Numbered from the stretch's first letter, positions 34,657 to 44,070 are shown. The stretch is DNA of 64,000 bases from Paenibacillus turpanensis (GCF_011421635.1 NZ_WTLI01000011.1:62001-126000), one strand, 5' to 3'. Notes: a model not told the origin generated them from the letters alone. Program-made: numbers and translations.

Positions 34657-34890
34657 TTAAACCTCACCGAGCGCTTCCAAAATAGCTTGACGCTCCTCCT
34701 CGCTGCCCTGATACCTTTCTTCTGAGAAGCGGTGATTCGCCCAATTCATGAGCTCGGGTCTGCTGAGGAAAGTGCGTGTATCTTCGCCCCATTGATCGGA
34801 AATTTCGCGCACGACGAGCTGCTTGCCTTGAATTTCTACGGTGAGCATATTCCATTTGTCATGCTTGTAAATTTGAACTTTCTTGTTCAT
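34657..34890 (-). CDS. Hypothetical small protein
   Basis: 77 aa beginning MNKKVQIYKHDKWNML, then EIQGKQLVVREIS and a C-terminal helix with RYQGSEEERQAILEALGEV. It is soluble and charged, with no motif I recognise. ATG 34890 (AAAGGA nine bases upstream) is preferred over ATG 34899, which is only two bases from that site. A minus-strand -10-like TACAAT lies near 34935. Probably a conserved Bacillales cytoplasmic protein of unknown role. Confidence 0.7.
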   Translation of the reverse strand: MNKKVQIYKHDKWNMLTVEIQGKQLVVREISDQWGEDTRTFLSRPELMNWANHRFSEERYQGSEEERQAILEALGEV

Positions 34891-35068
34891 GTAAAGCATT
34901 CCTTTCCAAGATGTTTATGTTATAGTTAGTATTGTACCATTAAATCATGCGTGAGCCTAACGGATCAGTTCATCCGGAAATGCTCAGCGGTGGGTTGGTG
35001 GAACGTACAGACGAGCTGAGTTGGTTTGCTAGGTTTGTTGAGAAGAGATGAGCAGAGGAGAGAAGAGC

Positions 35069-35776
35069 ATGAAAGAAGTAAAACCGTATGAACAGGCCGG
35101 GTTTGCGATGACCTGCAGGTCTTATCCTGAATATGAAGCGATGTTTTCCTTTAAGGAACGGCCGCTGGGCAGCGGACCGGTGCTGGATGTGGCCGGGGGC
35201 GCTTCTTCCTTCGTGGCGGAGGCGTGTGGACAAGGGCTTGATGCAGTGGCGGTTGATCCGTTGTATGGACAAACGCCGGAGAAGATTGATGCAAACGGCT
35301 TACAAGAAATTGAAATTTCCGCCGGGAAATTAGCAGCACTGCAGGAGCAGTTCGACTGGACATATTACGGCTCTGTGGAGAAAAGTACGGAAATGAGAAT
35401 CCGCTCCCTTCGAGCATTTTCAGAGCATTATGCGAAACAGCCGGAACGGTATATCCAAGCCTCGCTTCCGAGCCTTCCCTTTCAGGACGAAGCGTTTGAA
35501 ACGGTGCTTTGCAGCCACTTTTTATTTTTATATGGCAATGCGGCGCTGTCCGAATCGTTTCACTTGGAGGCGCTCGAGGAGCTGCTGAGGGTTACAAGGC
35601 CGGGTGGAGAAATTCGCATTTATCCGCTCGTCACACTGGCATTCAAGCCCTATTCCGGATTGGAGACGCTTGAGCAGCAGCTGCAAAAAAAGGCTTGTTT
35701 TATAAGGGAAAATTCGCAGCTTCCGTTCATTCCCGGCTCAAAAACGTATGTAATGATAAGGAAATTTGATAGGTAA
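35069..35776 (+). CDS. Class I SAM-dependent methyltransferase
   Basis: A 235-aa protein with the methyltransferase motif I PVLDVAGGASSFVAEACGQG, motif II AVAVDPLY and a post-core VLCSHFLFLYG plus LEELLRVTRPGGEIRIYPL. The middle contains a helical insert (LAALQEQFDWTYYGSVEKST). The substrate is unknown. ATG 35069 has GGAG eight bases upstream; ATG 35048 lacks a site. No terminator is seen before the cold-shock promoter that follows. Confidence 0.8.
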   Translation: MKEVKPYEQAGFAMTCRSYPEYEAMFSFKERPLGSGPVLDVAGGASSFVAEACGQGLDAVAVDPLYGQTPEKIDANGLQEIEISAGKLAALQEQFDWTYYGSVEKSTEMRIRSLRAFSEHYAKQPERYIQASLPSLPFQDEAFETVLCSHFLFLYGNAALSESFHLEALEELLRVTRPGGEIRIYPLVTLAFKPYSGLETLEQQLQKKACFIRENSQLPFIPGSKTYVMIRKFDR

Positions 35777-35782
35777 TCCTAA

Positions 35783-35811
35783 TTGCAAATTAATGACGTT
35801 AGATATATAAT
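35783..35811 (+). promoter_or_regulatory. Cold-shock gene promoter
   Basis: TTGCAA, 17 bases, TATAAT. The transcript would begin near 35818 with a short leader of about 40 nt before the TTG start. Confidence 0.75.
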
Positions 35812-35858
35812 GATACCAATCGTCACCCAAGTGGCGTCATTTTTAGGAGGTAGTGTAC

Positions 35859-36056
35859 TTGAAAGGCACAGTTAAATGGTTTAACGCAGAAAAAGGCTAC
35901 GGCTTCATCCAAGTTGAAGGCGGCGACGATGTATTCGTCCATTTCTCCGCAATCCAAGGCGACGGATTCAAAACTCTTGACGAAGGTCAAAGCGTAGAAT
36001 TCGAAATCGTACAAGGCAACCGCGGACCGCAAGCTGCAAACGTCATTAAATTATAA
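35859..36056 (+). CDS. Cold-shock protein (CspA/CspB family)
   Basis: A 65-aa nucleic-acid chaperone: [20 protein letters not shown] (RNP1 region KGYGFI), DVFVHFSAI (RNP2) and the closing [10 protein letters not shown]. It binds single-stranded RNA/DNA and melts secondary structure. The start is TTG 35859 (AGGAGG eight bases upstream); GTG 35853 is only two bases from the site. It is monocistronic with its own promoter and terminator. Confidence 0.95.
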   Translation: MKGTVKWFNAEKGYGFIQVEGGDDVFVHFSAIQGDGFKTLDEGQSVEFEIVQGNRGPQAANVIKL

Positions 36057-36095
36057 GATTTATCGTCTTATATAATATATGATGTCGAAAGCGAT

Positions 36096-36130
36096 CAACT
36101 CCCGAATCTAGTTCGGGAGTTGTTTTTTTT
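36096..36130 (+). terminator. Terminator after the cold-shock gene
   Basis: CAACTCCCGAA and TTCGGGAGTTG form a perfect 11-bp stem, followed by eight or more T. Confidence 0.95.
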
Positions 36131-36186
36131 TATAGCAGTAGTGTAAACTAATAGGTGCAAAATGTCAGGATAGGAGAGTTGTTGAT

Positions 36187-36936
36187 ATGCCGAAGTTTAA
36201 ACTGTTTGCCGCCAAAAAAGGGAAGCAGGACCAGGCGAGAAACAACCAGTGGGTAAAGCTGGCCCGTGAAATTTATGTTCAAGCGAAGCAGGGCGGGCCG
36301 AATCCGGACGCAAATTTCGCGTTGAAAACGGCAATTGCTAATGCCCGTGCGGTTAATATGCCGATGGATAATGTAGACCGTGCAATAAAAAAAGCAGCGG
36401 GAGCCGGGGAAGGCAACGTTGATTACGAAGAAATTTATTATGAAGGCTATGGCCCCGGCGGCGTAGCCATTATGGTAAAATGCTTAACGGAAAACCGGAA
36501 CCGGACGGCTGCCGACGTACGAGCAATTTTTAATAAACGCGGCGGAAATATGGGGGAAAGCGGCTGCGTGGCCTATATGTTTGATCAAAAGGGCGTGCTT
36601 TCTGTTTCCCGTGAGGAATTCGAGCGTGACGAGGATACCGTCATGATGGAAGCGTTGGAAGCAGGAGCGGAGGATGTGCTTGTAAATGAGGACAGCTTCG
36701 AGATCACAACGCATCCGCATGAATTTGAGTTAGTGAAATCGGCGCTGGAGCAGCAGGGCTACAGCTTTGATACTGCTGAGATCCGCTGGATTCCGCAAAA
36801 TACGGTAGAGGCCTCGGGAGAAAATGCCGAGAAGCTGCTGAAGATGATGAGCGCGTTCGAGGAAAATGATGATGTTCAAGACGTATTCGCGAATTTTGAA
36901 ATTAGCGATGACGAAATGGCACGGATCGGACAATAA
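36187..36936 (+). CDS. YebC/TACO1 family protein (YeeI-like)
   Basis: A 249-aa protein of the YebC family, formerly called transcriptional regulators and now linked to translation of proline-rich stretches. Core motifs: REIYVQAKQGGPNPDANFALKTAIANARAVNMP, YEEIYYEGYGPGGVAIMV, TENRNRTAADVRAIFNKRGGNMGESGCVAYMFDQKG. The first residues (MPKFKLFAAKKGKQDQARNN) differ from the usual AGHSKWANIKHRK, as in the YeeI subgroup of Bacillus. AGGAG lies ten bases upstream of the ATG. Confidence 0.92.
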   Translation: MPKFKLFAAKKGKQDQARNNQWVKLAREIYVQAKQGGPNPDANFALKTAIANARAVNMPMDNVDRAIKKAAGAGEGNVDYEEIYYEGYGPGGVAIMVKCLTENRNRTAADVRAIFNKRGGNMGESGCVAYMFDQKGVLSVSREEFERDEDTVMMEALEAGAEDVLVNEDSFEITTHPHEFELVKSALEQQGYSFDTAEIRWIPQNTVEASGENAEKLLKMMSAFEENDDVQDVFANFEISDDEMARIGQ

Positions 36937-36952
36937 GGTCCGATCCGCCGAT

Positions 36953-37000
36953 AAACACCGTATCCATCAGCTGTTCATGCTGGTTGGTGCGGTGTTTTTT
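36953..37000. terminator. Terminator overlapping the MFS 3' end
   Basis: AAACACCG and CGGTGTTT with inner CAGC/GCTG, then a T run. The 3' arm lies inside the last codons of the convergent MFS gene. Confidence 0.75.
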
Positions 37001-38139
37001 CGTTCCATGTAGCTGTGCAGAGCAAGGAAGCTAAAGAAGGCAATTAATGCGGATATTGCCGCAAACAAGTAGGTCGCCTGGCCGCCAAACTGGTCAAAGA
37101 TGACACCGCCGATCGATCCGGAGGCAAGACCGGCCAAGCCGAGCCAAGTGACGGCAAACACAGCCTGCCCTGTGGCGCGGTATTCGTCAGGAATGACGTT
37201 TTGAATATACCGAATGGCCGTAACTAAAAAGATCCCGAAGGAAAAGCTGTGCATCAACTGAAGAAATACAATAGCGATCGCTGTATCGGCAATGGAGTAC
37301 AGCGCAAATCGCACGGCATAGACAAGTGCGGCGAACGCCAGCAGCGGCAGCTCCTTAAAGCGGTGGCCGTAGCGGGCCATCAAGAAGAATACCGGAATTT
37401 CGCTGACGGCCGACATCATCATCGCCCATCCGATTACGCTTTCTTCCGCTCCCATGGACTGCAAATACAGCGACAAGAAGTTGTCGTTTGCCCGATGCGC
37501 TACGGACATCAGGAACAAGAAAAACAAAAACAACAGAAAGGTCGGTGAGCCGATCACCTTCCAAATTCCTGCAAAGCTAAGCTTGGAGACACTGCCGCCT
37601 TTCCGATCCTGCAGGCCAAAGGTGACAGCGAGTGTAAGCGCAGCGGCGATCATGACCGTCCACAGAATCGCATCCGAGTGCATCGACTTTAAAATATACC
37701 CGACGACCACCGCCGTAACTGCGAAGCCGATGGAGCCCCAAACACGGAACGAAGCGTAACGCCCTTGCTGCCCTCCCAGCGAGTTTAAGGTGAGGCTGTC
37801 CTGCAGTGTAATCATTGGGGTCTGGAAAAAGTAGAAGAATGCCATGACGATTGCGACTGCGGCGAACGATTCCAGTCTGCCGACGAAGAATATGGTAACC
37901 AGCTGTCCGATCAATATGATCCACAAAATTTTGACGATCGTTTGAAACCTGTCGCTTACATAGCCCCAGAGTAGATTGGAGCCGATTGAAATGAGCGGGC
38001 CGAGCGACAGCACGAAGCCGATTTCGGTTTTGCTGTACCCTCTGGCATCCAGCCAAAGCGGAATATAAGATACAACGCAGGCCATCGTCATAAAAATACA
38101 AAAAAACGTGATTTTCAAAAAGTACTCGTGACGTTTCAT
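36967..38139 (-). CDS. MFS transporter (MFS_1-like, YcaD/phenylpropionate-permease type)
   Basis: A 390-aa protein with about twelve membrane segments. Signature: GPLISIGSNLLWGYVSDRFQTIVKILW (loop 2-3), FFQTPMITLQDSLTLNSLG, GRYASFRVWGSIGF and SYMERKN at the end. It is paralogous to the transporter at 49352-50530, with which it shares LWGYVSDRFQTV-like and SFGIFLVTAIRYIQNVIP-like stretches. The substrate is unknown. Its ATG follows the stop of the MATE-like gene with no gap (GGAG seven bases upstream), so the two are coupled. Confidence 0.85.
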   Translation of the reverse strand: MKRHEYFLKITFFCIFMTMACVVSYIPLWLDARGYSKTEIGFVLSLGPLISIGSNLLWGYVSDRFQTIVKILWIILIGQLVTIFFVGRLESFAAVAIVMAFFYFFQTPMITLQDSLTLNSLGGQQGRYASFRVWGSIGFAVTAVVVGYILKSMHSDAILWTVMIAAALTLAVTFGLQDRKGGSVSKLSFAGIWKVIGSPTFLLFLFFLFLMSVAHRANDNFLSLYLQSMGAEESVIGWAMMMSAVSEIPVFFLMARYGHRFKELPLLAFAALVYAVRFALYSIADTAIAIVFLQLMHSFSFGIFLVTAIRYIQNVIPDEYRATGQAVFAVTWLGLAGLASGSIGGVIFDQFGGQATYLFAAISALIAFFSFLALHSYMERKNTAPTSMNS

Positions 38140-39474
38140 TTATAAGCTCCGATCCGATTTTCTCGTTATAAAATTTGTTTGCGAATGCTTGCTGTGCAGT
38201 CGCAAAATGGTTGCAGCGACAAGCAGCTCACCGAACAATCCGAGCGATTGGGCTAATGCTCCGATCATGCCATTCCATGCTGGAACGAAAGCTACGCACA
38301 CGATCAAGGTTGTCAAGGTAACGGAAACGTTCGCCGTCTGGGACCAAATGGTAGTTTTGGTCTGGCCCTTGAGCAGCAGCAGCCCGTTAAAATAATCGAG
38401 CCAAGGGAAAACGAGCGTTAAGATCACAAATACGCGGATCGTCCGCAGGCTTTCCTGCGCCAGCGCCTCCCCGGCATCCATTAAGCTTGTTAGGATCCAA
38501 TAGCCGACAGGCGTATAACCGATGATGGTAATGAGCAGCCCTGGAATAAAGCTCAAGAGAAGGGTAAAGCGAAACACCGTGCCTGCATCTTTTCGATAAA
38601 AATTAAGTACGATTTGGTGTACGTAGGAAAAAAAGCTTGTAACTAGGTTGGTTAAGCTGGCGGCTACCGCAAACGATGCAATCGCCAGCGCCAGGTTTTC
38701 GGTTTTTCCTAAAAATGCATTGATGGCCGGACCGATAATGACCGCGATAAAGGATGAGTAGAGCAGCGGCTTATAAAAACGTAAAATATGCGCCGGCCTT
38801 TGAACCTCATGCGACTCCAGCTCATTCGGCATTTCTTTAAGAACCTTCCGTCCTTCCCAGACCGCAACCAAGCTTTCAATCATCATCCCGACCAAAAAGA
38901 TGATTGCACCGACTGCACCGCTGTTGACCGAATCCGTTACAATAAAGTAGCCGGCTGCCGCCACCATGCCGATCAGGCGAATGATCATGCCGATTGTCAG
39001 CCATTTGGTGCGCATCGCAGAAATGATAATGCCGTGGTACAGACAGCGCAAGCCGGAGAAAATGCTGACGAACATGAGTACGCGGTAAACATCGATGATT
39101 CCGTTAAGCAGAGCTGGCTCGGCATCGAAAAGCGAAGCGAACAGCCAAGTTCCGAGCGGAGTATAGGAAACGATTCCCCCGACAATAAGCACGCAAGCAA
39201 AAAGCACTACGGATACTTGCCACATCGCACGAAAGGAGCGCTTGTCGCGCACGAGCGCGGAGCAGGTCTGCCTAAGCAGCACGGCCGGTTTTTCCGTGAT
39301 GGCCAGCAGGCTCATGGCAATGGCGTACGTGGCAATGATGTATTCCGGATTGATACCGCGGGTCAATGTCGCATTGATGATGACATGGGAAAAGGTGACT
39401 AAGCTGGCGGACAATCCGAGCGGCAAGAAGAAGGCAAATAATTGCCGGAACGTGATGCGTTGTTCCCCGCCCAT
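38140..39474 (-). CDS. MATE-like (multi antimicrobial extrusion / ANKH-like) membrane protein
   Basis: 444 aa with about twelve hydrophobic segments. FRQLFAFFLPLGLSASLVTFSHVIINATLTRG at the start and the repeated two-half layout suggest the MOP flippase/MATE superfamily, in the divergent branch close to the ANKH-like proteins, not the classical NorM type. Likely an exporter or flippase; the substrate is not evident. GGGAGG lies ten bases upstream of the ATG. It is cotranscribed and probably coupled with the MFS gene downstream. Confidence 0.65.
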   Translation of the reverse strand: MGGEQRITFRQLFAFFLPLGLSASLVTFSHVIINATLTRGINPEYIIATYAIAMSLLAITEKPAVLLRQTCSALVRDKRSFRAMWQVSVVLFACVLIVGGIVSYTPLGTWLFASLFDAEPALLNGIIDVYRVLMFVSIFSGLRCLYHGIIISAMRTKWLTIGMIIRLIGMVAAAGYFIVTDSVNSGAVGAIIFLVGMMIESLVAVWEGRKVLKEMPNELESHEVQRPAHILRFYKPLLYSSFIAVIIGPAINAFLGKTENLALAIASFAVAASLTNLVTSFFSYVHQIVLNFYRKDAGTVFRFTLLLSFIPGLLITIIGYTPVGYWILTSLMDAGEALAQESLRTIRVFVILTLVFPWLDYFNGLLLLKGQTKTTIWSQTANVSVTLTTLIVCVAFVPAWNGMIGALAQSLGLFGELLVAATILRLHSKHSQTNFITRKSDRSL

Positions 39475-39603
39475 GGGGCTTCGACCTCCCTAAGATATAA
39501 TACGTGATAGTATACCACGAGATGTGGTGGAACGGGGATAATGATTGTGATACAGTAGAAGGGAAACATTTCTTTTACCTGCAGCGTGAAGGGGAGAGGC
39601 TTT

Positions 39604-39930
39604 ATGTTTAAGCCGGAAAGCCAATTTACATATAACGAGAGACTAGGCATTCCGCTTCCCGATCTAAAGAAGGATTGGGAGCTGTTTAATGAGCAGGAAC
39701 GGGCGGAATTGCTGCTGTATTGGGAAATGGTAAGGGGTACGATTCCCGACCATATCCAAAAGTTCGAGAGAATGATTATCCGAAAGCAGAGAGAGCTGGA
39801 TCACGAGCCGAATTTTCTCCGCTCCTGCCGTTTAAATTCGGAAATTGCCGAGCTGGCTAGCTGCATCAATGACCTGCATATTTGGTTCCGATTAAATCAG
39901 GATGTGCATGCACAGCCGAAGCATCATTAA
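39604..39930 (+). CDS. Hypothetical conserved protein
   Basis: 108 aa, charged and helical: ERLGIPLPDLKKDWELFNEQERAELLLYWEMVRGTIPDHIQKFERMI, then NSEIAELASCINDLHIWFRLNQDV. ATG 39604 follows AGGGGAG by seven bases. No motif or family recognised. It precedes the YtpB gene on the same strand with a gap of 91 bases that contains no terminator. Confidence 0.7.
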   Translation: MFKPESQFTYNERLGIPLPDLKKDWELFNEQERAELLLYWEMVRGTIPDHIQKFERMIIRKQRELDHEPNFLRSCRLNSEIAELASCINDLHIWFRLNQDVHAQPKHH

Positions 39931-40021
39931 AGCGTTATGGCTAGTCGACGATGGAGGCTTAACAGGGTGGTTTGCAAAATAAGCTATTGTTTAACAATCA
40001 ATTGTGCCGGAGGGACCTGCC

Positions 40022-41113
40022 GTGAGCTCAATAAACGCAACTAGGAGAGTACCGCAAGGCCCCCTCCATCTTATGTATAGAGTTTACCGATATATTCTGC
40101 CGGATGTCGATGCAGAGCTTACGCGCTGGGAACGTCGCGCGGAAAGCATCCCTGACCCGGAGCTGCGCAAACAGGCGCTCGCAAGCATTCATTCCAAACG
40201 CTTCCACTGCCAAGGCGGCGCAGTATACGCTGCGGCGCAGATGGAATACCGGCATGTGCTGATCCCGCTGATTGTCGCTCTGCAGACGATCTCGGATTAT
40301 TTGGACAATTTGTGCGACCGCAGCACCTCGCTGGATCCGGATGATTTCCGTCTTCTTCATCAATCCATGCTGGATGCCGTAAATCCATCCGCTTCGGTAC
40401 AGGATTATTACGCCTACCGGCAGGAGAAGGATGACGGGGGTTATTTGGAGGCGCTTGTAAGAACGTGTCAGACATGCATTTGCATGCTGCCTTCTTACAG
40501 CGCTGTTTTTCACGAGGTGACCCGGCTTGTTTCGCTTTATGGCGATTTGCAGGTGTACAAGCATATTCGCAAGGAGCTTCGCGAGCAAGAACTCCTGGCT
40601 TGGTGGGAGCGGCATCGGCATGGTTATCCGGATTTACTTTGGAATGAATTTGCCGCCGCAACAGGGTCCACGCTCGGTATGTTCACGCTATTTATGATTG
40701 CGGCTGAAGAAGGCGTAACTGCAGACCGGGCCGACGTCATTAAAGATGCATATTTTCCATACGTGTGCGGTCTTCATATTTTGCTTGATTATTTAATCGA
40801 TCAAGAGGAGGACCGGATCGGCGGCGACTTGAATTTTTGCAGCTATTACAAGGATGTTGGCGAAACCTCGGAAAGACTTTCCCGAATGGTATCCCAGGCA
40901 AGGCTGCATATCGGCAAGTTGCCGAACCCGCGTTTTCACCGTATGATTATAGAAGGGTTAGTGGCACTGTATTTGTCCGATCCGAAGGCGCGTATGCAAG
41001 GCGCTGTCCGCCTGGTCACTCGAGATGTGATGAAGAAAAGCCCGTTGATGCGGATTTTCTTCTGGGTAAACAGCATCTTTATACGAAAAAAACAGGAAGT
41101 AACCCTTACATAA
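40022..41113 (+). CDS. ytpB: Tetraprenyl-beta-curcumene synthase (YtpB/DUF2600)
   Basis: A 363-aa large terpene synthase. In Bacillus, YtpB cyclises tetraprenyl diphosphate (C35) to tetraprenyl-beta-curcumene, a precursor of sesquarterpenes and baciterpenols found in spores. The metal-binding motif DYLDNLCD (residues 92-99) and a second acidic segment LLDYLIDQEEDRIGGDLNFCSYY are present. GTG 40022 has GGAGG eight bases upstream; the frame opens earlier without a ribosome site. pfkA follows by 39 bases. Confidence 0.9.
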   Translation: MSSINATRRVPQGPLHLMYRVYRYILPDVDAELTRWERRAESIPDPELRKQALASIHSKRFHCQGGAVYAAAQMEYRHVLIPLIVALQTISDYLDNLCDRSTSLDPDDFRLLHQSMLDAVNPSASVQDYYAYRQEKDDGGYLEALVRTCQTCICMLPSYSAVFHEVTRLVSLYGDLQVYKHIRKELREQELLAWWERHRHGYPDLLWNEFAAATGSTLGMFTLFMIAAEEGVTADRADVIKDAYFPYVCGLHILLDYLIDQEEDRIGGDLNFCSYYKDVGETSERLSRMVSQARLHIGKLPNPRFHRMIIEGLVALYLSDPKARMQGAVRLVTRDVMKKSPLMRIFFWVNSIFIRKKQEVTLT

Positions 41114-41152
41114 CCTATACATTCAAAACATTCGTGACAGGAGGACAAGACA

Positions 41153-42118
41153 GTGTCGGTAAAATCGATTGCGGTTTTGACAAGTGGTGGGGATTCTCAG
41201 GGCATGAACGCTGCAGTGCGTGCTGTCGTGCGGAGCGGGCTGTTTCATGGTTTAAAGGTGTTCGGAGTGCAGCGCGGATATTATGGATTAATTCACAATG
41301 ATATCCGGCCTATGGATCTCCGCAGCGTAGGTGATATTATCCAGCGCGGCGGAACGGTGCTGCAAACGGCACGCTGTAAAGAGATGATGACGCCGGAAGG
41401 CCAGCAGCTTGCAGCAGAAAATTTGCGTAAGCTGGGCATTGACGGTTTAGTCGTTATCGGTGGAGACGGATCATATCAGGGCGCCAACAAGCTGAGCCAG
41501 CTCGGGATCAAAACGATGGGGCTGCCGGGAACGATCGATAACGATATCCCGTTCACGGATTTTACGATTGGATTTGATACAGCGGTGAGCATTGTAGTCG
41601 ACGCGGTTAACAAGCTGCGGGACACGATGACCTCCCATGAGCGTTCTTCGGTTGTTGAGGTTATGGGCCGTCACTGCGGCGATATTGCGCTCTACGCCGG
41701 TCTTGCGAGTGGTGCGGAAACGATCATTGTCCCTGAAGTACCCTTCGAAATTGAGCAAGTAGCAAGACGGATGAAGGAAGGCTTTGAAGCGGGCAAGCGC
41801 CATAGTATCATTATTGTTGCCGAAGGCGTTGGCAAGGGCGAAGATATCGCGAAGGGGATTTCGGATCGGACGGGTCTTGATGCGCGTGTAACGGTGCTTG
41901 GACATATCCAGCGCGGCGGCACGCCAACGCATAACGACCGGATTCTTGCTTCCCGTTTGGGGGATTTCGCCGTCCGTAAGCTGATCGAAGGCGATTCGGG
42001 CAAAGCTTGCGGCGTTATTCGCAACGAGCTGGTGGCTACGGATATTGCAACCGTAGTTGCGACTAAGAAGCCGTTTAATATGGATCTTTATGATTTAGCA
42101 CTGCGGTTATCGCAGTAA
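41153..42118 (+). CDS. pfkA: ATP-dependent 6-phosphofructokinase
   Basis: A 321-aa glycolytic enzyme phosphorylating fructose 6-phosphate. ATP-binding TSGGDSQGMNAAVRAVV (residue 16 is Gln where Bacillus has Pro), GGDGSYQGA at 103-111 (Gly after GGDG, the ATP-specific type, not PPi), catalytic PGTIDNDIPF (Asp129), VEVMGRHCGD and GHIQRGGTPTHNDRI are intact. The start is GTG with GGAGG eight bases upstream. A strong terminator follows. No pyk gene lies downstream, unlike in Bacillus. Confidence 0.96.
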   Translation: MSVKSIAVLTSGGDSQGMNAAVRAVVRSGLFHGLKVFGVQRGYYGLIHNDIRPMDLRSVGDIIQRGGTVLQTARCKEMMTPEGQQLAAENLRKLGIDGLVVIGGDGSYQGANKLSQLGIKTMGLPGTIDNDIPFTDFTIGFDTAVSIVVDAVNKLRDTMTSHERSSVVEVMGRHCGDIALYAGLASGAETIIVPEVPFEIEQVARRMKEGFEAGKRHSIIIVAEGVGKGEDIAKGISDRTGLDARVTVLGHIQRGGTPTHNDRILASRLGDFAVRKLIEGDSGKACGVIRNELVATDIATVVATKKPFNMDLYDLALRLSQ

Positions 42119-42127
42119 TAGAAGAGA

Positions 42128-42168
42128 AGGGCGCAGGAAGCCGATGAAGGCTGAATGCGCCCTTTTTG
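42128..42168 (+). terminator. Terminator after pfkA
   Basis: AAGGGCGCA and TGCGCCCTT with inner AGCC/GGCT, followed by a T run. It lies just before the end of the convergent peroxiredoxin reading frame. Confidence 0.9.
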
Positions 42169-42171
42169 TAA

Positions 42172-42609
42172 TTAGGAGTACTGGAGCGCCTTCAAAATTT
42201 CCGCTGTAGGCGGATTCCCGTCGATGACGGAAGCGATACGTCAGTCCTTGCCGATGACAACGACCGCGCGCTGGACACTAAACAAGCCGAGAAGCTTGCC
42301 GATTCCGAACGCTTTGCGGACATTGCCGTCTGGATCGGAAAGCAGCGGAAAATCCAAATTGTATTTTTCGCTGAATTCACTGTGTTTCTCAAGTCCGCCC
42401 GGATTTACGCCAAGCACAACTGCATCGACCTGTGCATACTGCGCTTTGGAATCGCGTGCGGCGCACAGCTGAGCGGTACAAACCGGCGTGAAATCGCGCG
42501 GATAAAAGATAAGAACAATCGGACGCTGTCCTAGATAATCGGACAAGCGGATCGTACCTTGCGTGCTTTCGGCTTCAATGGCCGGTGCCAGATCGCCAGG
42601 TTTTGCCAA
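42172..42609 (-). pseudogene. Peroxiredoxin (BCP type) interrupted by an in-frame TGA
   Basis: The TTG start (42609, GGGAGG eight bases upstream) opens a 122-residue frame with FYPRDFTPVCTAQLCAARD: peroxidatic Cys44 and a possible resolving Cys49, as in atypical BCP peroxiredoxins. It stops at TGA (42243-42241) just after VVVIGKD. The same frame then continues for 23 sense codons, reading RIASVIDGNPPTAEILKALQYS, to TAA at 42174-42172. That is the normal C-terminal helix of the family, with TGA standing where Gly (GGA) is expected. So it is a recent nonsense mutation, an error or a read-through stop. The truncated 122-aa product keeps the active site. Confidence 0.82.
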
Positions 42610-42777
42610 AGGAAAGACCTCCCCAGGATTCGTTATTCCGTGTTGTCGTTTCGTTTCAACCTCATTGTACCAAAATATGACCGGTCACATGACGAAACTC
42701 ACTATGTAATGTCGGTGAATTGGGATAAACTTACATCTGAATGAAACGATGGTTATTATGGTAAGGAGAGAAAACCA

Positions 42778-44022
42778 ATGTCAGAGAAACCCGATATCCG
42801 GTCGTTTTTTGCCAACCGCTTTGTGCAGGCGATCTTGATATCCAACTTGTTTTTGCAGGTCGGGATTTGGGTGCGTAATTTTGCGATCCTCTTATATGTT
42901 ACGGACCAGACGAACAATGACCCGATCGCCGTATCGCTCATATCTGTAGCGGAGTTTGCCCCTATTTTTATTTTTTCGTTCATCGGCGGCACCTTTGCCG
43001 ACCGCTGGAAGCCGAAACGCACGATGGTATGGAGCGATTTGCTCAGTGCGGCATCGATCTTTTTCGTGCTGCTGGCGCTCGTTTACGGTTCATGGAAAGC
43101 GGTGTTCTTCGCGACACTCGTATCTTCGATTTTGTCCCAGTTTTCACAGCCGTCAGGCATGAAGCTGTTCAAGCAGCATGTGCCTGAATCGCAAATGCAA
43201 ATGGGGATGTCGCTATTTCAGACGACGATTGCTTTGTTTATGATCTTAGGCCCGATGCTTGGAACCTACGTTTATTTTCAATTCGGAATTCAAACGGCGA
43301 TCGGAATAATGGGTGTATGCTTCCTGCTCTCGGCAGCTGTGCTGATGTTCCTTCCGGCGGATCGGACAACAGAAGCTCCGCGGGAAACGAAGCTGTTACA
43401 AGAGATGGGGGCAGGCTTCCGGTATGTGCTCTCCAACCGTCTGCTGATCACGCTGGGCGGAGTATTTCTTACCGCAGGCTTTGCCCTCGGTTTGATTAAC
43501 CCGCTGGGAATCTTTTTCGTTACCGAGACACTTGGATTGGAAAAAGATTTCTTACAGTGGTTTACAGCGGTTAACGGTGTTGCGATGATCATCGGAGGAG
43601 TGCTCGCCATGGGATTGTCCAAAGGGATGGCTCCCCAAATGATGCTGGCGATAGGGATGACGGTGAGCTTTCTTACAATCGGCGTCTTTGGACTTACGGA
43701 AACGACCTGGATTGCATTGACGGCACAGTTTTTCTCCGGTCTGCTGCTGCCGGCGATTCAAATCTCGATTAATACGATGATTCTCAAAAACACAGAGGAA
43801 GCTTTTGTCGGCCGCGTGAATGGGATTATGACGCCGCTCTTTATGGGAGCGATGGTCGTTACGATGAGTGCAGCTGGAGTTCTTAAACAGCTCTTAAGCT
43901 TGCCGATGCTGTATCTTACCGCTTCGGCGCTGTTCTTGCTTGGAGTATTGATATTGCTTCCGGTACTTCGTCTTCCGGCTGCTGCGGCTCCCGTGGCTCC
44001 CGTACAGCAAGGTGAGATCTAA
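42778..44022 (+). CDS. MFS transporter (MFS_3/EntS-like exporter)
   Basis: 414 aa with twelve predicted membrane segments. SFIGGTFADRWKPKRTMVWSDLLSA is the loop 2-3 signature of the MFS_3 group (enterobactin exporter EntS, macrolide efflux MefA relatives); FSQPSGMKLFKQHVPESQMQMG and NTMILKNTEEAFVGRVNGIM are typical. The substrate is unknown. AGGAGA lies upstream of the ATG. A terminator follows. Confidence 0.85.
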   Translation: MSEKPDIRSFFANRFVQAILISNLFLQVGIWVRNFAILLYVTDQTNNDPIAVSLISVAEFAPIFIFSFIGGTFADRWKPKRTMVWSDLLSAASIFFVLLALVYGSWKAVFFATLVSSILSQFSQPSGMKLFKQHVPESQMQMGMSLFQTTIALFMILGPMLGTYVYFQFGIQTAIGIMGVCFLLSAAVLMFLPADRTTEAPRETKLLQEMGAGFRYVLSNRLLITLGGVFLTAGFALGLINPLGIFFVTETLGLEKDFLQWFTAVNGVAMIIGGVLAMGLSKGMAPQMMLAIGMTVSFLTIGVFGLTETTWIALTAQFFSGLLLPAIQISINTMILKNTEEAFVGRVNGIMTPLFMGAMVVTMSAAGVLKQLLSLPMLYLTASALFLLGVLILLPVLRLPAAAAPVAPVQQGEI

Positions 44023-44041
44023 ACAATTTAAGCAAAATTTT

Positions 44042-44070
44042 GTCTCGGTCGAATAGACCGGGACTTTTTA
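44042..44070 (+). terminator. Terminator after the MFS_3 gene
   Basis: GTCTCGGTC and GACCGGGAC around a short loop, followed by TTTTTATTTT. Confidence 0.8.
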
